From Acholoe squamosa (Eukaryota > Annelida > Polychaeta > Phyllodocida > Polynoidae): a DNA stretch of 64,000 nucleotides. Within the stretch, counting starts at the first letter, position 1; every line of letters starts with the position of its first letter. The position numbers and the translations under genes were made by a program. The stretch is from assembly GCA_949317995.1 (NCBI GenBank), contig OX439038.1, positions 4,420,001-4,484,000 on the forward strand, read 5' to 3'. Under the pieces are notes generated by a model. That model ran no database searches, had not been told where the DNA came from, and worked only from the letters and a program-made list of their open reading frames with translations. Below are positions 47,423-60,654 of this stretch, one piece after another.

Positions 47423-50400
47423 CTACAAAAACACAGATGACAGAGACCTATTAAAGCTGGAATAAAGGCTAGTATAGCTTTATTTGACATGTATTTCATA
47501 GAATTACATTCCCCATTCACAGTTATAGGGTACCATTTTTTTCTGGTGGGAGTTGGATATCTATATATGCACAGCATTGGACTTAAGTTCCAGCTGGTCT
47601 CGGCTCTTTGGTTGTAAGAGAAACTAATTGGTAGTTTAGTTCTAGTCACAGACTGCTGGTGGCAGCACTGAGTGCTGCCAGGCATCCAAATCAAAGTCAC
47701 TACCACTGTGTTGGTGCGATCAAAACTGCCTGTCAACATGTTTATCATGACACTCTCACAAATTGAGAATTGATAGATATGTATTACTTCAACTCAAAAC
47801 AACATTTTTAAATTGTTTAATCTTCTGCCATGATAAAGAATCAGATTTCTAAGCATTATTTATTGCCCTTTAGATTTTATTGTTTCTTTTCTAAATTTCT
47901 TTTGTTTCTATTTTTTTTAACTCCTATTGAATGGTACCAATTCCAGTATTTAATAGAATATAGTGTATTCCTACCTGAATCCTACCCATGACACCATGAC
48001 TCTCCATACGACTCGCGACGTTGACCACGTCCCCCCAGATGTCATACTGTGGTTTCTGTGCACCCACAACACCCGCCACCACCTCCCCATGGTTTATACC
48101 TGGTACGGTTAAAACAGCATATCATGTTCAATCAAGTCTGCCAATGTTATCCTGCATAATGCCTTCTGGCGGGCATGAAGCACGAATGAAGTGCCATGAT
48201 GTAAAAATGAAGTGCCATGATGTAAAAATGAAGTGCCATGATGTAAAAATGAAGTGCCATGATGTAAAAATGAAGTGCCATGATGTAAAAATGAAGTGCC
48301 ATGATGTAACAATGAAGTGCCATGATGTAACAATGAAGTGCCATGATGTAAAAATGAAGTGCCATGATGTAAAAATGAAGTGCCATGATGTAACAATGAA
48401 GTGCCATGATGTGAAAATGAAGTGCCATGATGTGAAAATGAAGTGCCATGATGTGAAAATGAAGTGTCATGATGTGAAAATGAAGTGCCATGATGTAAAA
48501 ATGAAGTGCCATGATGTAAAAATGAAGTGCCATGATGTAAAAATGAAGTGCCATGATGTAAAAGTGAAGTGCCATGATGTAACAATGAAGTGCCATGATG
48601 TAAAAATGAAGTGCCATGATGTAAAAATGAAGTGCCATGATGTAAAAATGAAGTGCCATGATGTAAAAATGAAGTGCCATGATGTAAAAATGAAGTGCCA
48701 TGATGTAAAAATGAAGTGCCATGATGTAAAAATGAAGTGCCATGATGTAAAAATGAAGTGCCATGATGTAACAATGAAGTGCCATGATGTAAAAATGAAG
48801 TGCCATGATGTAAAAATGAAGTGCCATGATGTAAAAATGAAGTGCCATGATGTAAAAATGAAGTGCCATGATGTAAAAATGAAGTGCCATGATGTAAAAA
48901 TGAAGTGCCATGATGTAACAATGAAGTGCCATGATGTAAAAATGAAGTGCCATGATGTAAAAATGAAGTGCCATGATGTAAAAACGAAGTGTCATGATGT
49001 GAAAATGAAGTGCCATGATGTAAAAATGAAGTGCCATGATGTAAAAATGAAGTGCCATGATATAAAAATGAAGTGTCATGATGTAAAAATTAAGTGCCAT
49101 GATGTACAGATGAAGTGCCATGATGTAAAAATGAAGTGCCATGATGTGAAAATGAAGTGCCATGATGTAACAATGAAGTGCATGATGTAAAAATGAAGTG
49201 CCATGATGTGAAAATGAAGTGCCATGATGTAACAATGAAGTGCCATGATGTAAAAATGAAGTGCCATGATGTAACAATGAAGTGTCATGATGTAAAAATG
49301 AAGTGTCATGATGTACAGATGAAGTGCCATGCTGTAAAAATTAAGTGCCATGATGTAAAAATGAAGTACCATGATGTACAGATGAAGTGCCATGATGTAA
49401 AAATGAAGTGTCATGATGTAAAAATGAAGTGCCATGATGTAAAAATGAAGTGCCATGATGTAACAATGAAGTGCCATGATGTAAAAATGAAGTGCCATGA
49501 TGTAACAATGAAGTGTCATGCTGTAAAAACGAAGTGCCATGATGTAACAATGAAGTGCCATGATGTGAAAATGCAGTGCCATGATATAAAAATGAAGTGC
49601 CATGATGTAAAAATGAAGTGCCATGATGTAAAAATGAAGTGCCATGATGTAAAAATGAAGTGCCATGATGTAAAAATGAAGTGCCATGATGTAAAAATGA
49701 AGTGCCATGATGTAAAAATGAAGTGCCATGATGTAACAATGAAGTGCCATGATGTAAAAATGAAGTGCCATGATGTAACAATGAAGTGTCATGATGTACA
49801 GATGAAGTGCAAGACTGCTTGCTAGCACTTAAATGGTGTATCATGGCAAACCTCCAGGAATGTATCATTCCTGTAGGGTTGATAAATGAACGATTGTAGC
49901 ATTAGCGAGTTACGCTACATTCATATATCATGATGACTAATAAGCATGAGGCATTAACACACTCGAAATGGTACGGATAATTACTTGGTCTAAGATTATC
50001 TATTTTTTTCAATTGTTTTGTCTGCCAAGAAATAATATGTTCTTGAAATAAAAAGAATATTTTGGATGTGTATGAATACCATATGTATAAACAAGATACA
50101 AATCATAAAAAAAGGTGTAAAATGTAAGCAATTGTTTGGGAAACATGGCCATGCCAGATCTTGCAATATTGATGGCAAATTTAAAAGCTATGGTGAATAA
50201 CAATGAATGATATCAATGTATTCTAGAAGGGTAAGACTTTACCTATTCTGAGTTTGTAGTTGCCAAAGGCATCTTCACTGATAGGTTTTAGTTTCTGCAT
50301 CATGGCCACAGCAAACTGCACCATCAAAACGACATGCTTCTTTGCTCTCTCACCGCCCTATAAAAAACATATACACATTAAACTAGAGACACTAGTGAAA

Positions 50401-53400
50401 TTTTAAGAAAAAAAGAAGGTGCTATAATATAGGCTTGTTTCATGAGCAGTTAAAAGGACAATAGACATTCTACAGAATAAAGCATTGAGCAGGTGCTGTA
50501 AGACCCCAAAAATGAACCATGCATTTACCAGAAAGTCATAATAGGGGAGAGGTAACTTATCTAGGTCTACCCATAAGGCAAAGAGAGAGAGACAGACATA
50601 CAGACAGGCAGAGGAAGAGGAGGGGTGGGCTGGGGTGTAAGACATGGTCAGAAATGACCCTTGGGAAAAAATGGCCCTGAGGTGAGAATTCTTTGATTAG
50701 GGTTAGTCGGGAATGGAGTGCGAGGGACAAAAATGAACCTCTACCAAAAAGTAACTCCAGGGCCATTTCTATGTTTTGGCTTAGATGTGATGAGTGAGGT
50801 TGTATCGTATCAGAAGTTCGCCCTCTCTATGAAAATCTTACCTCATGATCTGAGTCGGTATCGTGCAGTCCGGCTGCCGCCATGTATGTACTTCCTATAG
50901 TCTTAATCTTCTCGACTCCAACAAAATGATCTGACATCAACATCTGTAGTACAAAGGGAAAAACAACTTGTAGAGAGTAGGCAATGATATATTCTGCTTA
51001 ACTGTACTTGTTTTTATAGCTAATTAAAGGCTACCATAATACCCTGAGTAGTAGGCAAGATGGAGCTCTGCTGCACCTTAGGCCACACCAAAAAAATAAG
51101 TTGGTCTACGGATTTTTGTTTTGAAAAAATGGTGCGATCAATCGAAAAATGTTTTCTAATTTTTTGTTGTCCAATGGATTTGCTCCTTGAAAAATGAGGC
51201 GCAAGCAAAATTTTAATTTTTTTTTTAAATTTTGCCAAACACTACAAAGAGAAAACTCTCAGAAAGTGAGGCGAGCGAAATCCGTAGACTAGATTTTTTT
51301 CAAAGAAAAAAAAATTGCATTCTTGAAAATATGAAGAGGGAAGTCCGTAGACCAACTTTTTTTTTTTTGGTGTGGCCTTATCGGATTGCCCAAAGTTAAT
51401 ATGCAAGTATGTGATGATGATAATACTCTAGAACAGTACTGAGCTGCTATAAGTCAAACTTTCACTGCACCCTATAGCACTGGCTTTAGTCAGGGTGCAC
51501 CGTATATGTGGGGTTTGCCTAATACACGAAGTGTTATAGTAATATGAAATAGAAGAATCAGATTGAAGGCTAACAGTGACGTGCAAGCACTACTGGGATG
51601 TATTTGGCCAAATTATGACGTCATAATGCAACGGTTTAATCTCGCTGATCTCTCAGAAACTATGTCAAACTATTTCCATCTGATTAAAAGGTTATGGCCA
51701 AATGCAAATTTTATTTTTCCTCTATAATTTTTTTTTAAAATCGATGGAAAGCAGTAACTGACCTTGTCAAATGCTGAGATGATTTCATTGAGCAGGCGCA
51801 GGCTCTCTTTACCCGTTACATCTACACTCGAGAAGAATGTGTTCATGTTGAAGTTTGGGATGGCAGCGAACATGACGCAGGCACCCATACACCGCTCATG
51901 GTACATCTCCTGAACAAAAAGAAGCAAATAATGAAACTTTTCGATAGAAATACTATAAAACTCTGTATATCTACAAGCAACGGCTTCTAGACCACCTCAG
52001 ACACAGGGGAAGGTGGGGAGTAGGTAGCTTAGACAAAGGTGTGCTTGTATTGGTCCCCTCTGAGGGCCACCTGCAGTGGGGACCAATACAAGTGCTCCTT
52101 TGTATTTATCTCAAGTTATTTTGTTGGAAACATTAAAAAATTCATTCATTTGGCATTCGTTATCATTTCATCATTGATTATGTGACCATTTGCAATGATC
52201 TACCCTACAGTGTGATACAGGAAAGGGTTATCACACCGGAGTGTTATTCAGAGGTTCTTGGATAAATCTATGGAGCTGTCATATTCAAAATGAGATCTAT
52301 GATATCACATTCCAAATTATTCTCCCAATTTCTTTGCCATAGGAGGGTGGGAATATGTCCCTGGGTCCTACTGCTTTTTGAATTTTGAAAATCCATCAGG
52401 TAGGAAAGGGTTATAGATTCTTAAATTCTCAGAGCAGTCTACAAACTTAGGGAGCAGCTTATAAATATGTGGGTGTGGTTTACAGTATAATCTGTCGTAC
52501 CTTATATATAGGGCATATTCACATTATAAGTCTAACTATAAGTTGAGGAGAAAGCTTTAGAGTACACACATTTTGCTTGGTTTGGACCAGTTTAGTTCAT
52601 TTACCAAATTGATGTGATAATTGTATTTCTTTGTAACTTTCTTTCTTTTGGAAACTCTTGATCTGCACAGGACATAGATAGTGGATAATTACATGTTTAT
52701 TTCTGGAGGCCTGAGTGAAGTGTTCGGCTACGTGGCGTGGTAGGATATTGTCCATCAGGATCTGGTTGACTTTCTCATTACGCTGCACCTCATCTTTCTC
52801 CCGCTGGATGCGAACTTGGCAGAGAAAATCTAACCTCAAGTTGGACCCAATCTGTAAGGGGGTAAGTATGAATACTGAATAAGAGTTTTAGCCAATCAGG
52901 AGCTATGGACAAGAGGGTGTCCTTGCAATTCCTTCCACATTGAAATAACAACTTTTTGTCTCAACGCTTGTTCAAAGTAACAATTTTCAAATGGTTTCAA
53001 CTTTGATCAGCATGAGGAAAACAAAACACTAAAGCTTTTACAAAGTAGATTAAACCTTTACCTGTCTGTCGAGCACAATTAATGTTACACACAGCACGGA
53101 GGTGTAGAGTGTCCCGCGTATACTGGACTGAAGAAAGTCTAACCTGTAAGTAATAACAAATAACAATGACATAAGGTTTTCTGCAGGCAAGAAATAATTA
53201 AAAACACGCTTAAGGCATCACACTAATGCCCAAGCTTCACTAGCCACACAAGCACATTAGTGATAAGTATGACAATTTTGTTCTTGTCATTGTTTTCAGT
53301 TCATGTCAGTTTTGCATGAATATCACGTCAATAATAATAACTAGCAGACAGACTGAAACAAGTGACTTCAAGCTCCAGTCCCAGAACCAAATTGGTTCCT

Positions 53401-56400
53401 GGCTTGTTACGAAGTTTATGAGTCTGCTACCTGATATATCAGAGTAGACTTTCTTACAGAGAACCTTTTCAATTATTTAGTCCCAGTTAAGGATTCATAG
53501 CTCTGCTGTAACTAAGAAATATGAAAACCAAATTTGCTGGGAAATAAGGCAAAACTTACTTGATAAGTTCATCATATAAGCGGAAGATATCATTGAAGAC
53601 TCTGTAGAACATGATGTTGAAGACCACGAGTCCGATGACCATGTAGACGGACTTGATGACATATGGGATGCGTAGGAATACACTGCATGAGATGAGGGCC
53701 AGCATACAGCTGAACAAGTAGTACTGTAACCAAGCAACAAGAATTAGGGATAGTGTACGGTAACCAAGCAACAGCATTAGGGCTAGTATGGTAACCAAGC
53801 AACAAGAAATAGTGTATGGTGACAATGTAACAAGCACCAAGAATATTAGAGTGACCAAGCAACAGGTGTCAGGGATGGTATGGTAACCAAACAATGAACA
53901 TAATTCTTTTAATGTGATTAGAAATACATTCCCAATTATTTTCCTTATTTCAACAAAATGAGATAAGTTGTTTTGACCAAAGGTAATAGGCCCTAAGTAA
54001 TTTTGCTTACTCTGAGTACACCATTTTTTGAATCAATGATCTGTTTTCTGCTTGTGTTGTTATGTAAATAATAATTATTGTATTGATACAGGAGGCTGAA
54101 GTCTCTGTTCATCTGATATACTTACCGGTGCAAACATACAGCATCGTTTGTCCTCCCCACAGGTGATAAGGTTATCGACCGTCTCTGTTATAGGCTGTAC
54201 TGTGGGTAGGGTGAAGTCTGGTATGGTCGCGTTCCAGTCGATCTCCGTCCAGTTTGGGTATCTGTCTGGTGTTGTTCGTGTAGCACTCATATCACTGATA
54301 AACTGACAATCAAGCTGGAAACGAAAATTAAATCAAAATCAAAATTCCAACAAATTAAAGATGTTCCAAAATATCACTGTTTTTTATGATTATCAAAATT
54401 CAAATGCCTCTGTAGACCTTAATAATTAGAGTAGGAACTAAAGAAAAAGAAATTCCCTTAGTAATGACATCTTTTTAAATTTCAACTCAATATGTTTTTT
54501 TAAAAAAACACAGAACTGAACTGTCTCTGAACCGGGGTGCTGACTGAATGACTGTGGGGCCTGCCTGTGCAGGTGAGTGGAGAGTGAGGTGACAGGTAGA
54601 ACTGGGTCACCCTGATTGAACACGGGTGGCTGGCCTACAGGACCAATACCCCAAACAGTGCGTATGACTACTGTTCGATATCGATATGCATAGGTATGGA
54701 ACATTATTCTCTTTAAACCCTACTGGCTTAAGTTTCCTTGTCAACGCACCCTATTGTGTTCCCTTGAGCAATATTCAAACTTTTTACAGTTTAGGTCAAA
54801 CTTACCACAGGTGGTAAGATAGAGGCTACAAATATAAGTCCACATGACAGGCTGCTCATGGCGATCTTACACCACTTGTTGGATATTAGAACCTCTGTTA
54901 TACGTCGCAGTCCGTGTGTACAGCTAACCTATAATGTAACATATAGCATGGCAGATATTTTATTTCATGTGAAAAACAATGCTCCATAGATTTAACAATA
55001 GAAGGCCAATCCAAACACACCCAGTGGCATAACATATCTCGATCCACTTTGTAAAAGCATGAAATAAATACAGAACTAAAGTCGCAGCCATATATTGTGA
55101 CCGCTGAACCAGACTGTGCTACAACATAGCATGGCAGACATTGCAATTGCAACTGATTCATGAGATTATAATTATGATTATTTCTGACTTGCTTTTTCTT
55201 AAATCTATAAATGTTTTATAAGTTAAGAGAGGCAAAGTAAAGTCACTAAGAGATTTCAGTCATTTATTATATATGTTTAGTCAGTATAGGTTTTGAATTG
55301 TCGAATAAAGTGAGCATTTCTGCTAGGATTGTATGAAATTTGGGGTTTCTAATTGAATATCTAAATACTATGGCATACCATGTATGCACATATCTGATAA
55401 ATATTTGCATTTATCTCAAGTTAAAAACGAGAGCCCCATAGGTGTAACCAAGAACCTCTGTATCACACCCCATGATATGGGGGAGGGTTATCACACTGCC
55501 AGGTAAAACATCCAAAATGGTCAAATAACTGATGATAAAATCATTTCTAATGCCAAATAAATGGAATTATGAACATATCTGACTTAATTCACTTGATATA
55601 GATAGAAAGGAGCACTCGAATTTGTCAGCACTGAGGGTTATCACACTCGGCTTCGCCTCGTGAGATAACCCTCAGTGCTGACCAATTGTCGTGCACCTTT
55701 GTCTATTTCTGTCCTAAAACAGAGACACTCTGTGCCTTGTATTTATATGGGTTGCATTCATGTATCATGGCCAGTAATAGGCATGATGCATGAATGCATC
55801 ATCAATTTATTCATATAGAAAGCGTATACATAAAAAGTCATACTAACCGGGAATTTACTGTAGAAGGGTAGACATTTGAGTCCGGTGGTGAATACAATAA
55901 GTAAGACGTAACAGATGAAGATACCCAGTAATGTGGTGTATATAGCAACGTGTCTGAAACAAAACATGGAGAATACTATTTTACATTATGCACAATACAA
56001 TATAAGGGTAGACTTAGCTAGAGTTGTACACATAGCAAGATCCAATCACTTGGTTGTGAAGCCTAATATGCTAAACTTATCTAAGTAGGACAAGAATGTT
56101 GTAAATCCAAGGCTGCAGATCACGCTAAAGGACAACCTATAGCTACAAATTGACAGATCATCTTTAAGATAGATAGATTTTTATAAATGGATAGAGCAAC
56201 TTCAAGATATCTAGATCTAGAAAGTTGGACAGAGCATTTTTAATATATAGATCGAAAAAAATGACAGACCACCATTATTATCCACAGATATTTCTTTTTT
56301 TAAACAATTGACAGATAACCTTAACATATATGATTTTTTTCTAAAATGCACAAAGCAACTTTAAGATGTATATACTTTAAAACAAAAGGTGCAGACAACC

Positions 56401-59400
56401 TTTAAGATACATAGATTTTTAAAATAGATGGAGCAACATTAAGGTACATAGATTTTTAAATAGTTGACAAAGTGCCTTGAAGATACATAGCTATAAAACA
56501 ATGGACATAGTAACTTTAAGGAAAATGTGGACTTACTTTGCGAGGATGAGTATCTGTACGGCTACCATGAAGAAGAATATGATAAAGGCACACGTTGTGT
56601 AAAACTTGAACGACGAGTCTCGTAAACTCTCGTACTGCCTCTCGAGATGGTTATCCCTGAACCGTAGGGTTATCGGGTGGAGGTTATCTCCTGTATCCCT
56701 ACCTGTATAGGATCTGTGATGGAATATGATAACATACTTTGAATGTCATATGTTCAAAATTGTCTTGTGATTCAAAATTGTTTTGTGATAGATGTAGTCA
56801 GGAGTCAAAAAAAAACTGTGAGATAGTGATATTATGATTGATTCTTGATATTTACAATAGTAATTTTTGTACACCAAAATTCATTTTTAACTGCTTTATT
56901 TGGTAAAATTTTTAATACCCTAGAAATAGACTAATGAAATCAGAGATGGTTCTTGCCACTGCCATTGCTGGCATCACTGGGCCATTGTTCGACCACACCC
57001 TATGGAACTATAGCACTGATGCCATTTAAACTGCAGCAACGCCCTCCCAACCTTAGGATATTGGCAGGTCCCTGCAATTAATGAAAATACCATTTTGCCA
57101 AAAGAAAAAAAAAGGAGGGAAAAGTCCCATATTCATCTACAGCTAATGTTAATAGTGACTCACTTGTCTGTTTCCGCCTCCTTCCCTCGGTCCAAATCAA
57201 ACCCCCGCTCAAGTTGTTTGTTTACCTCTGTCATCTCCTGCAAAAATTACATTAAATGCTCGATCAAAAAATGGACACAGTAACTTTAAGATTCTTAATC
57301 ATTTGATGTTCTTTTCCAAGACAAATGGACAGACCAACTTTAAACAAATTGAACAAAGAAAATGGACACAGTAACTTTAAGACAATTCAAGAAGACATTG
57401 AATAGAACAATGTTGATAAGATACTTAAAATTAAATGATACTATTGTTAGTAACATATTTAGAATTAAGATACTTACAGGAAAGGTCCTTTCCATCATGT
57501 AGTCTGACAAACTGTCGAAGGGTTTCTCTGCACCCCAATGTTCTACACATTCAGCTAGCGATTCCCGCCGTCTACGCCGGAACGCTGGGTGTCGCTGAGG
57601 TGACTTTATTGTGCGCATTTTGCTCAGGACATCTTGCATGTTTATCTTCTTTAACTGATGGTCAAGAGCAAGTTTCAAATTAAAATCAAATGAGTAATAT
57701 CATAAGATATATCTATTTCATGATTCCCTGGTAAAGATGAGTCAAAATTTACTTTTTAATACAGGATTAAAGGCTGTTTTGATGAAGTCATGGTGGAGAA
57801 AAGATATTTACCTCACATTGGTCAATAAAGAAAGTCTCCACACTATTCTCCTTTAAGTAGGTGCTCCTCGAGGCACCATCTGCAGGAACCACCTGGAACT
57901 CATTCCCAAGCTGCTCTAGAGTCGCTCGTGTGATGTGAACCTTCCTGGTATGAAGAAAGAACAGAAAGGATTTAATGGAGGCATAGATTGTGAGGGTGAT
58001 GTCTCCCATTATAGGTTTAAAGAGCCACTGACACTCACCCTGCCCCCCCCATAGCAGCTCTCATAGATTCAAAGAGCCAGTGCCGTGACACTCACCACGC
58101 CTCCCCTTTAGCTGCCCTTATAGGTTTAAAGAGCCACTGACACTCACTCTGCCTGCCCCATAGCAGTCCTTATAGATTTAAAGAGCCACTGACACTCACT
58201 CTGCCTGCCCCATAGCAGTCCTTATAGGTTTAAAGAGCCACTGACACTCACTCTGCCTGCCCCATAGCAGTCCTTATAGGTTTAAAGAGCCACTGACAAT
58301 CACCATGCCTCTCCTGTAGCAGACCTTATAGGTTTAAAGAGCCACTGACACTCACCATGCCTCTCCTGTAGCTGCCCTTATAGGTTTAAAGAGCCACTGA
58401 CACTCACCATGCCTCCCTGTAGCAGACCTTATAGGTTTAAAGAGCCACTGACACTCACCATGCCTCCCTGTAGCTGCCCTTATAGGTTTAAAGAGCCAGT
58501 CACACTCACCATGCCTCCCTGTAGCAGACCTTATAGGTTTAAAGAGCCACTGACACTCACCATGCCTCCCTGTAGCAGACCTTATAGGTTTAAAGAGCCA
58601 CTGACACTCACCATGCCTCCCTGTAGCAGACCTTATAGGTTTAAAGAGCCACTGACACTCACCATGCCTCCCTGTAGCTGCCCTTATAGGTTTAAAGAGC
58701 CACTGACACTCACCATGCCTCCCTGTAGCAGACCTTATAGGTTTAAAGAGCCACTGACACTCACCATGCCTCCCTGTAGCAGCTCTTATAGGTTTAAAGA
58801 GCCACTGACACTCACCATGCCTCCCTGTAGCAGACCTTATAGGTTTAAAGAGCCACTGACACTCACCATGCCTCCCTGTAGCTGCTCTTATAGGTTTAAA
58901 GAGCCAGTCACACTCACCATGCCTCCCTGTAGCTGCTCTTATAGGTTTAAAGAGCCAGTCACACTCACCATGCCTCCCTGTAGCAGACCTTATAGGTTTA
59001 AAGAGCCACTGACACTCACCATGCCTCCCTGTAGCAGACCTTATAGGTTTAAAGAGCCACTGACACTCACCCTGCCTCCCCTGTAGGAGACCTTATAGGT
59101 TTAAAGAGCCACTGACACTCACCCTGCCTCTCCCGCTGACTCCATGTGGTTGGCCACTGTGACATCATCAGACCACACATCATACTGCCATTTTTTGAGT
59201 CCTAACACTCCACTCAGCACGAAGCCTGAATTGATGCCTATGCGCATGTCTAGACCTTTTACACCCGTCTCCTCCCGGAAGTCTCTGAAAGCACGTGAAA
59301 CATGTATTATCAATTTTATTCAGACTTTCATTAACACTATATTTGTCACCTTAACATTATAATGCAATAGCTCTACAAATAAAAGAATGTCACATTATCA

Positions 59401-59774
59401 AGAAATTGGGATAGGGAGGAAATATTTAAATGATTTTTAAAGAACCTATAATACATTATGACTGTAATTTGTAATGCAGGATCCTAATTTACTTCTATCT
59501 TCCTTCATGCAGAGGAGGAAAAATCAAATCTTTCTCAAAAATACCCACTAAATTTAAGGATGATGTCCTAAGCTAGGTAGGCAATATACAACAAATATAT
59601 CTAATCTTTTTAATTATTTTAATGTAACACCGATTTCAATAATTACCTTATAACATGAATCATCTGCATGCCCATGATGACACAGTTCCTGGCATGGTGT
59701 TCGACCGGCTCTGGGAGCCCACTCACGCAGTAGTAACAGTCACCGAGCATCTTAATCCGCATACACTGGTTCTC
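47252..59774 (-). CDS. Transmembrane adenylate cyclase, C1 end to C-terminus (17 exons, 5' exons outside window)
   Basis: Exons in order: 59647-59774, 59123-59284, 57812-57944, 57478-57654, 57164-57237, 56537-56713, 55848-55953, 54806-54928, 54126-54314, 53560-53723, 53062-53143, 52693-52851, 51763-51909, 50842-50943, 50243-50357, 47975-48099, 47252-47422. All junctions have GT/AG and all phases agree (777 codons plus stop). The protein converts ATP to cAMP at the plasma membrane. Seen: C1 core ([38 protein letters not shown]); basic C1b linker; the second six-TM block with an extracellular loop carrying NWT and NAT glycosylation sites; the C2 core with [31 protein letters not shown] and VNVASRMES, retaining the Lys, Asp, Asn and Arg expected of C2. 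The exon with the first C1 metal Asp is upstream. Isoform not assigned. Confidence 0.93.
47975..48099 (-). CDS. Adenylate cyclase exon: C2 catalytic segment
   Basis: Encodes [20 protein letters not shown] and [20 protein letters not shown], containing the C2 adenine-contact Asp and the transition-state Asn/Arg. Confidence 0.94.
48184..49812. repeat. 21-bp minisatellite, about 77 units, in a cyclase intron
   Basis: Unit GAAGTGCCATGATGTAAAAAT with common C and G variants (GTAACAAT, GTGAAAAT, GTACAGAT). The length is a multiple of 3, so both strands show long spurious open frames (KCHDVKM repeats, HHGTSFL repeats). One unit near 49178 lost a base. It begins about 85 bases upstream, in transcript sense, of the acceptor at 48100. 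Confidence 0.97.
51079..51378. mobile_element. MITE with GGCCACACC terminal inverted repeats in a cyclase intron
   Basis: Left end GGCCACACCAAAAAAATAAG then TTGGTCTACGGA; the right end is the complement, TCCGTAGACCAACTT plus a T-run and GGTGTGGCC. About 300 bp, no coding capacity. Confidence 0.8.
51763..51909 (-). CDS. Adenylate cyclase exon: start of C2a
   Basis: Encodes [17 protein letters not shown] to [14 protein letters not shown], 49 codons. In C2 the metal-binding Asp of C1 is naturally replaced, and here the position is in FAAIPNF. Confidence 0.92.
52020..52300. mobile_element. Fold-back/MITE fragment, copy A
   Basis: Starts GACAAAGGTGTGCTTGTATT with an internal hairpin CTTGTATTGGTCCC/GGGACCAATACAAG, then CCTTTGTATTTATCTCAAG and GGGTTATCACACCGG. 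It matches 55400-55720 in reverse orientation. Confidence 0.6.
54126..54314 (-). CDS. Adenylate cyclase exon: large extracellular loop
   Basis: 63 codons with two N-glycosylation sequons (NWT, NAT) and four Cys, corresponding to the glycosylated extracellular loop of the second TM block. Confidence 0.85.
55400..55720. mobile_element. Fold-back/MITE fragment, copy B (reverse orientation)
   Basis: Contains a hairpin GTCAGCACTGAGGGTTATC/GATAACCCTCAGTGCTGAC around CGGCTTCGCCTCG and shares GAGGTTCTTGG..., TTTGGCATT and TGTGATA blocks with copy A. Confidence 0.6.
56537..56713 (-). CDS. Adenylate cyclase exon: C1b end and first helix of the second TM block
   Basis: Encodes [20 protein letters not shown] then the membrane segment [19 protein letters not shown]. 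Confidence 0.88.
57812..57944 (-). CDS. Adenylate cyclase exon: end of C1a
   Basis: Encodes [16 protein letters not shown] to [10 protein letters not shown], the usual end of the C1 catalytic fold. Confidence 0.88.
58018..59122. repeat. 51-bp minisatellite carrying a copy of the neighbouring 5' splice site, ~21 units
   Basis: Unit includes GGTTTAAAGAGCCACTGACA then CTCACCATGCCTCCCTGTAG. The array directly abuts exon 59123-59284. Each unit repeats about 22 bases of that exon's donor boundary (ACTGACACTCACC|TGCCTC), so the intron has around 20 decoy GTGAGT donors. The unit length is a multiple of 3, giving a spurious 225-codon frame. Confidence 0.95.
59123..59284 (-). CDS. Adenylate cyclase exon: C1a [13 protein letters not shown] segment
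   Basis: Encodes [20 protein letters not shown] to [17 protein letters not shown]. Its 3' splice boundary (donor GTGAGT) is the template copied about 20 times in the adjoining 51-bp minisatellite. Confidence 0.93.
59647..59774 (-). CDS. Adenylate cyclase exon: C1a second metal-site segment
   Basis: Encodes [19 protein letters not shown] to [16 protein letters not shown] in phase 0, ending with two bases of an Arg codon. The Asp of LGDCYYC is the second metal ligand in C1. Confidence 0.92.
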
Positions 59775-60654
59775 CTGTAAGTATTGTATTGGTAGGGGAA
59801 TGATTAGTTTAGCAAAGTGATTTACAGCACAGCAAAAATATAGACATAAAATCACAAGCATTGCTCCAACTTCCAAACTGAGTGTTTCTGTGTGAGTTAT
59901 GTCAAAACAGTTTCCTTCAGGCAAAGCTGAGTGGGAATTGTGCTTCAATGTTAAGCACATGATGAAAAGTTCAGTTTAAAGCAATTTAGCATGTGGATCT
60001 CTGGATCGTTCCATTCTACTAAATCCCTCAAAATTCACTTTTTAAGGCTATTGTGATGGCATCATAGGGTCTATTTCTGGTCTCATTTAAAAGAAAACAC
60101 CTGGGTCTTTAATAAAAGGGTAACTCTGTGTGTGTTAGTTAAATATATTTTGAGATATGGAGCTTCAAATTTAAAATGTGGCCCAAAATCGCCATATTCC
60201 ATTTGGCATTTAGACGACGGGCCCATAAAGATTTAAATAAGTAATCTAGTAATGCCACTCATAACAACAGGTAGTTAAGGAGTTAATCACAAAATGATTG
60301 GTAGGACTTACACCCAATCAACCCGTCCTGGGACTACTAATGAAGCTACATCCTGTTTTGGTAGTCAGGTGTGGGCCGGCCAAAGGACGATTATAGGATC
60401 ACTAGAAATTTACCTGTTTCTAATTAGTTCCTGGACTGAATACCACCTTCCACTTTATCTTCTAAGTACTTTGCAAAAATTTCTATGTGACATTAATAAG
60501 ATTTATTCAGAGACATTGGTTAAAGATAATGTCGCTGAAAACAGATTTTAGCCCTTTGAAGGCAGCTAATGCATCACTGGTCCCCGCGATGTATGTTAAT
60601 CACCAGGGCTGAATTCAAGCATAACGCCAACCCGATGGGGTTCATACAGAACTG

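Noticed and set aside
48021..49190. 389-codon frame of repeated KCHDVKM on the plus strand, with matching minus-strand frames
   Set aside because: Produced by a 21-bp tandem repeat whose length is a multiple of 3; lies across an adenylate cyclase intron and exon on the opposite strand.
58409..59086. 225-codon frame of repeated [17 protein letters not shown]
   Set aside because: By-product of the 51-bp intronic minisatellite.
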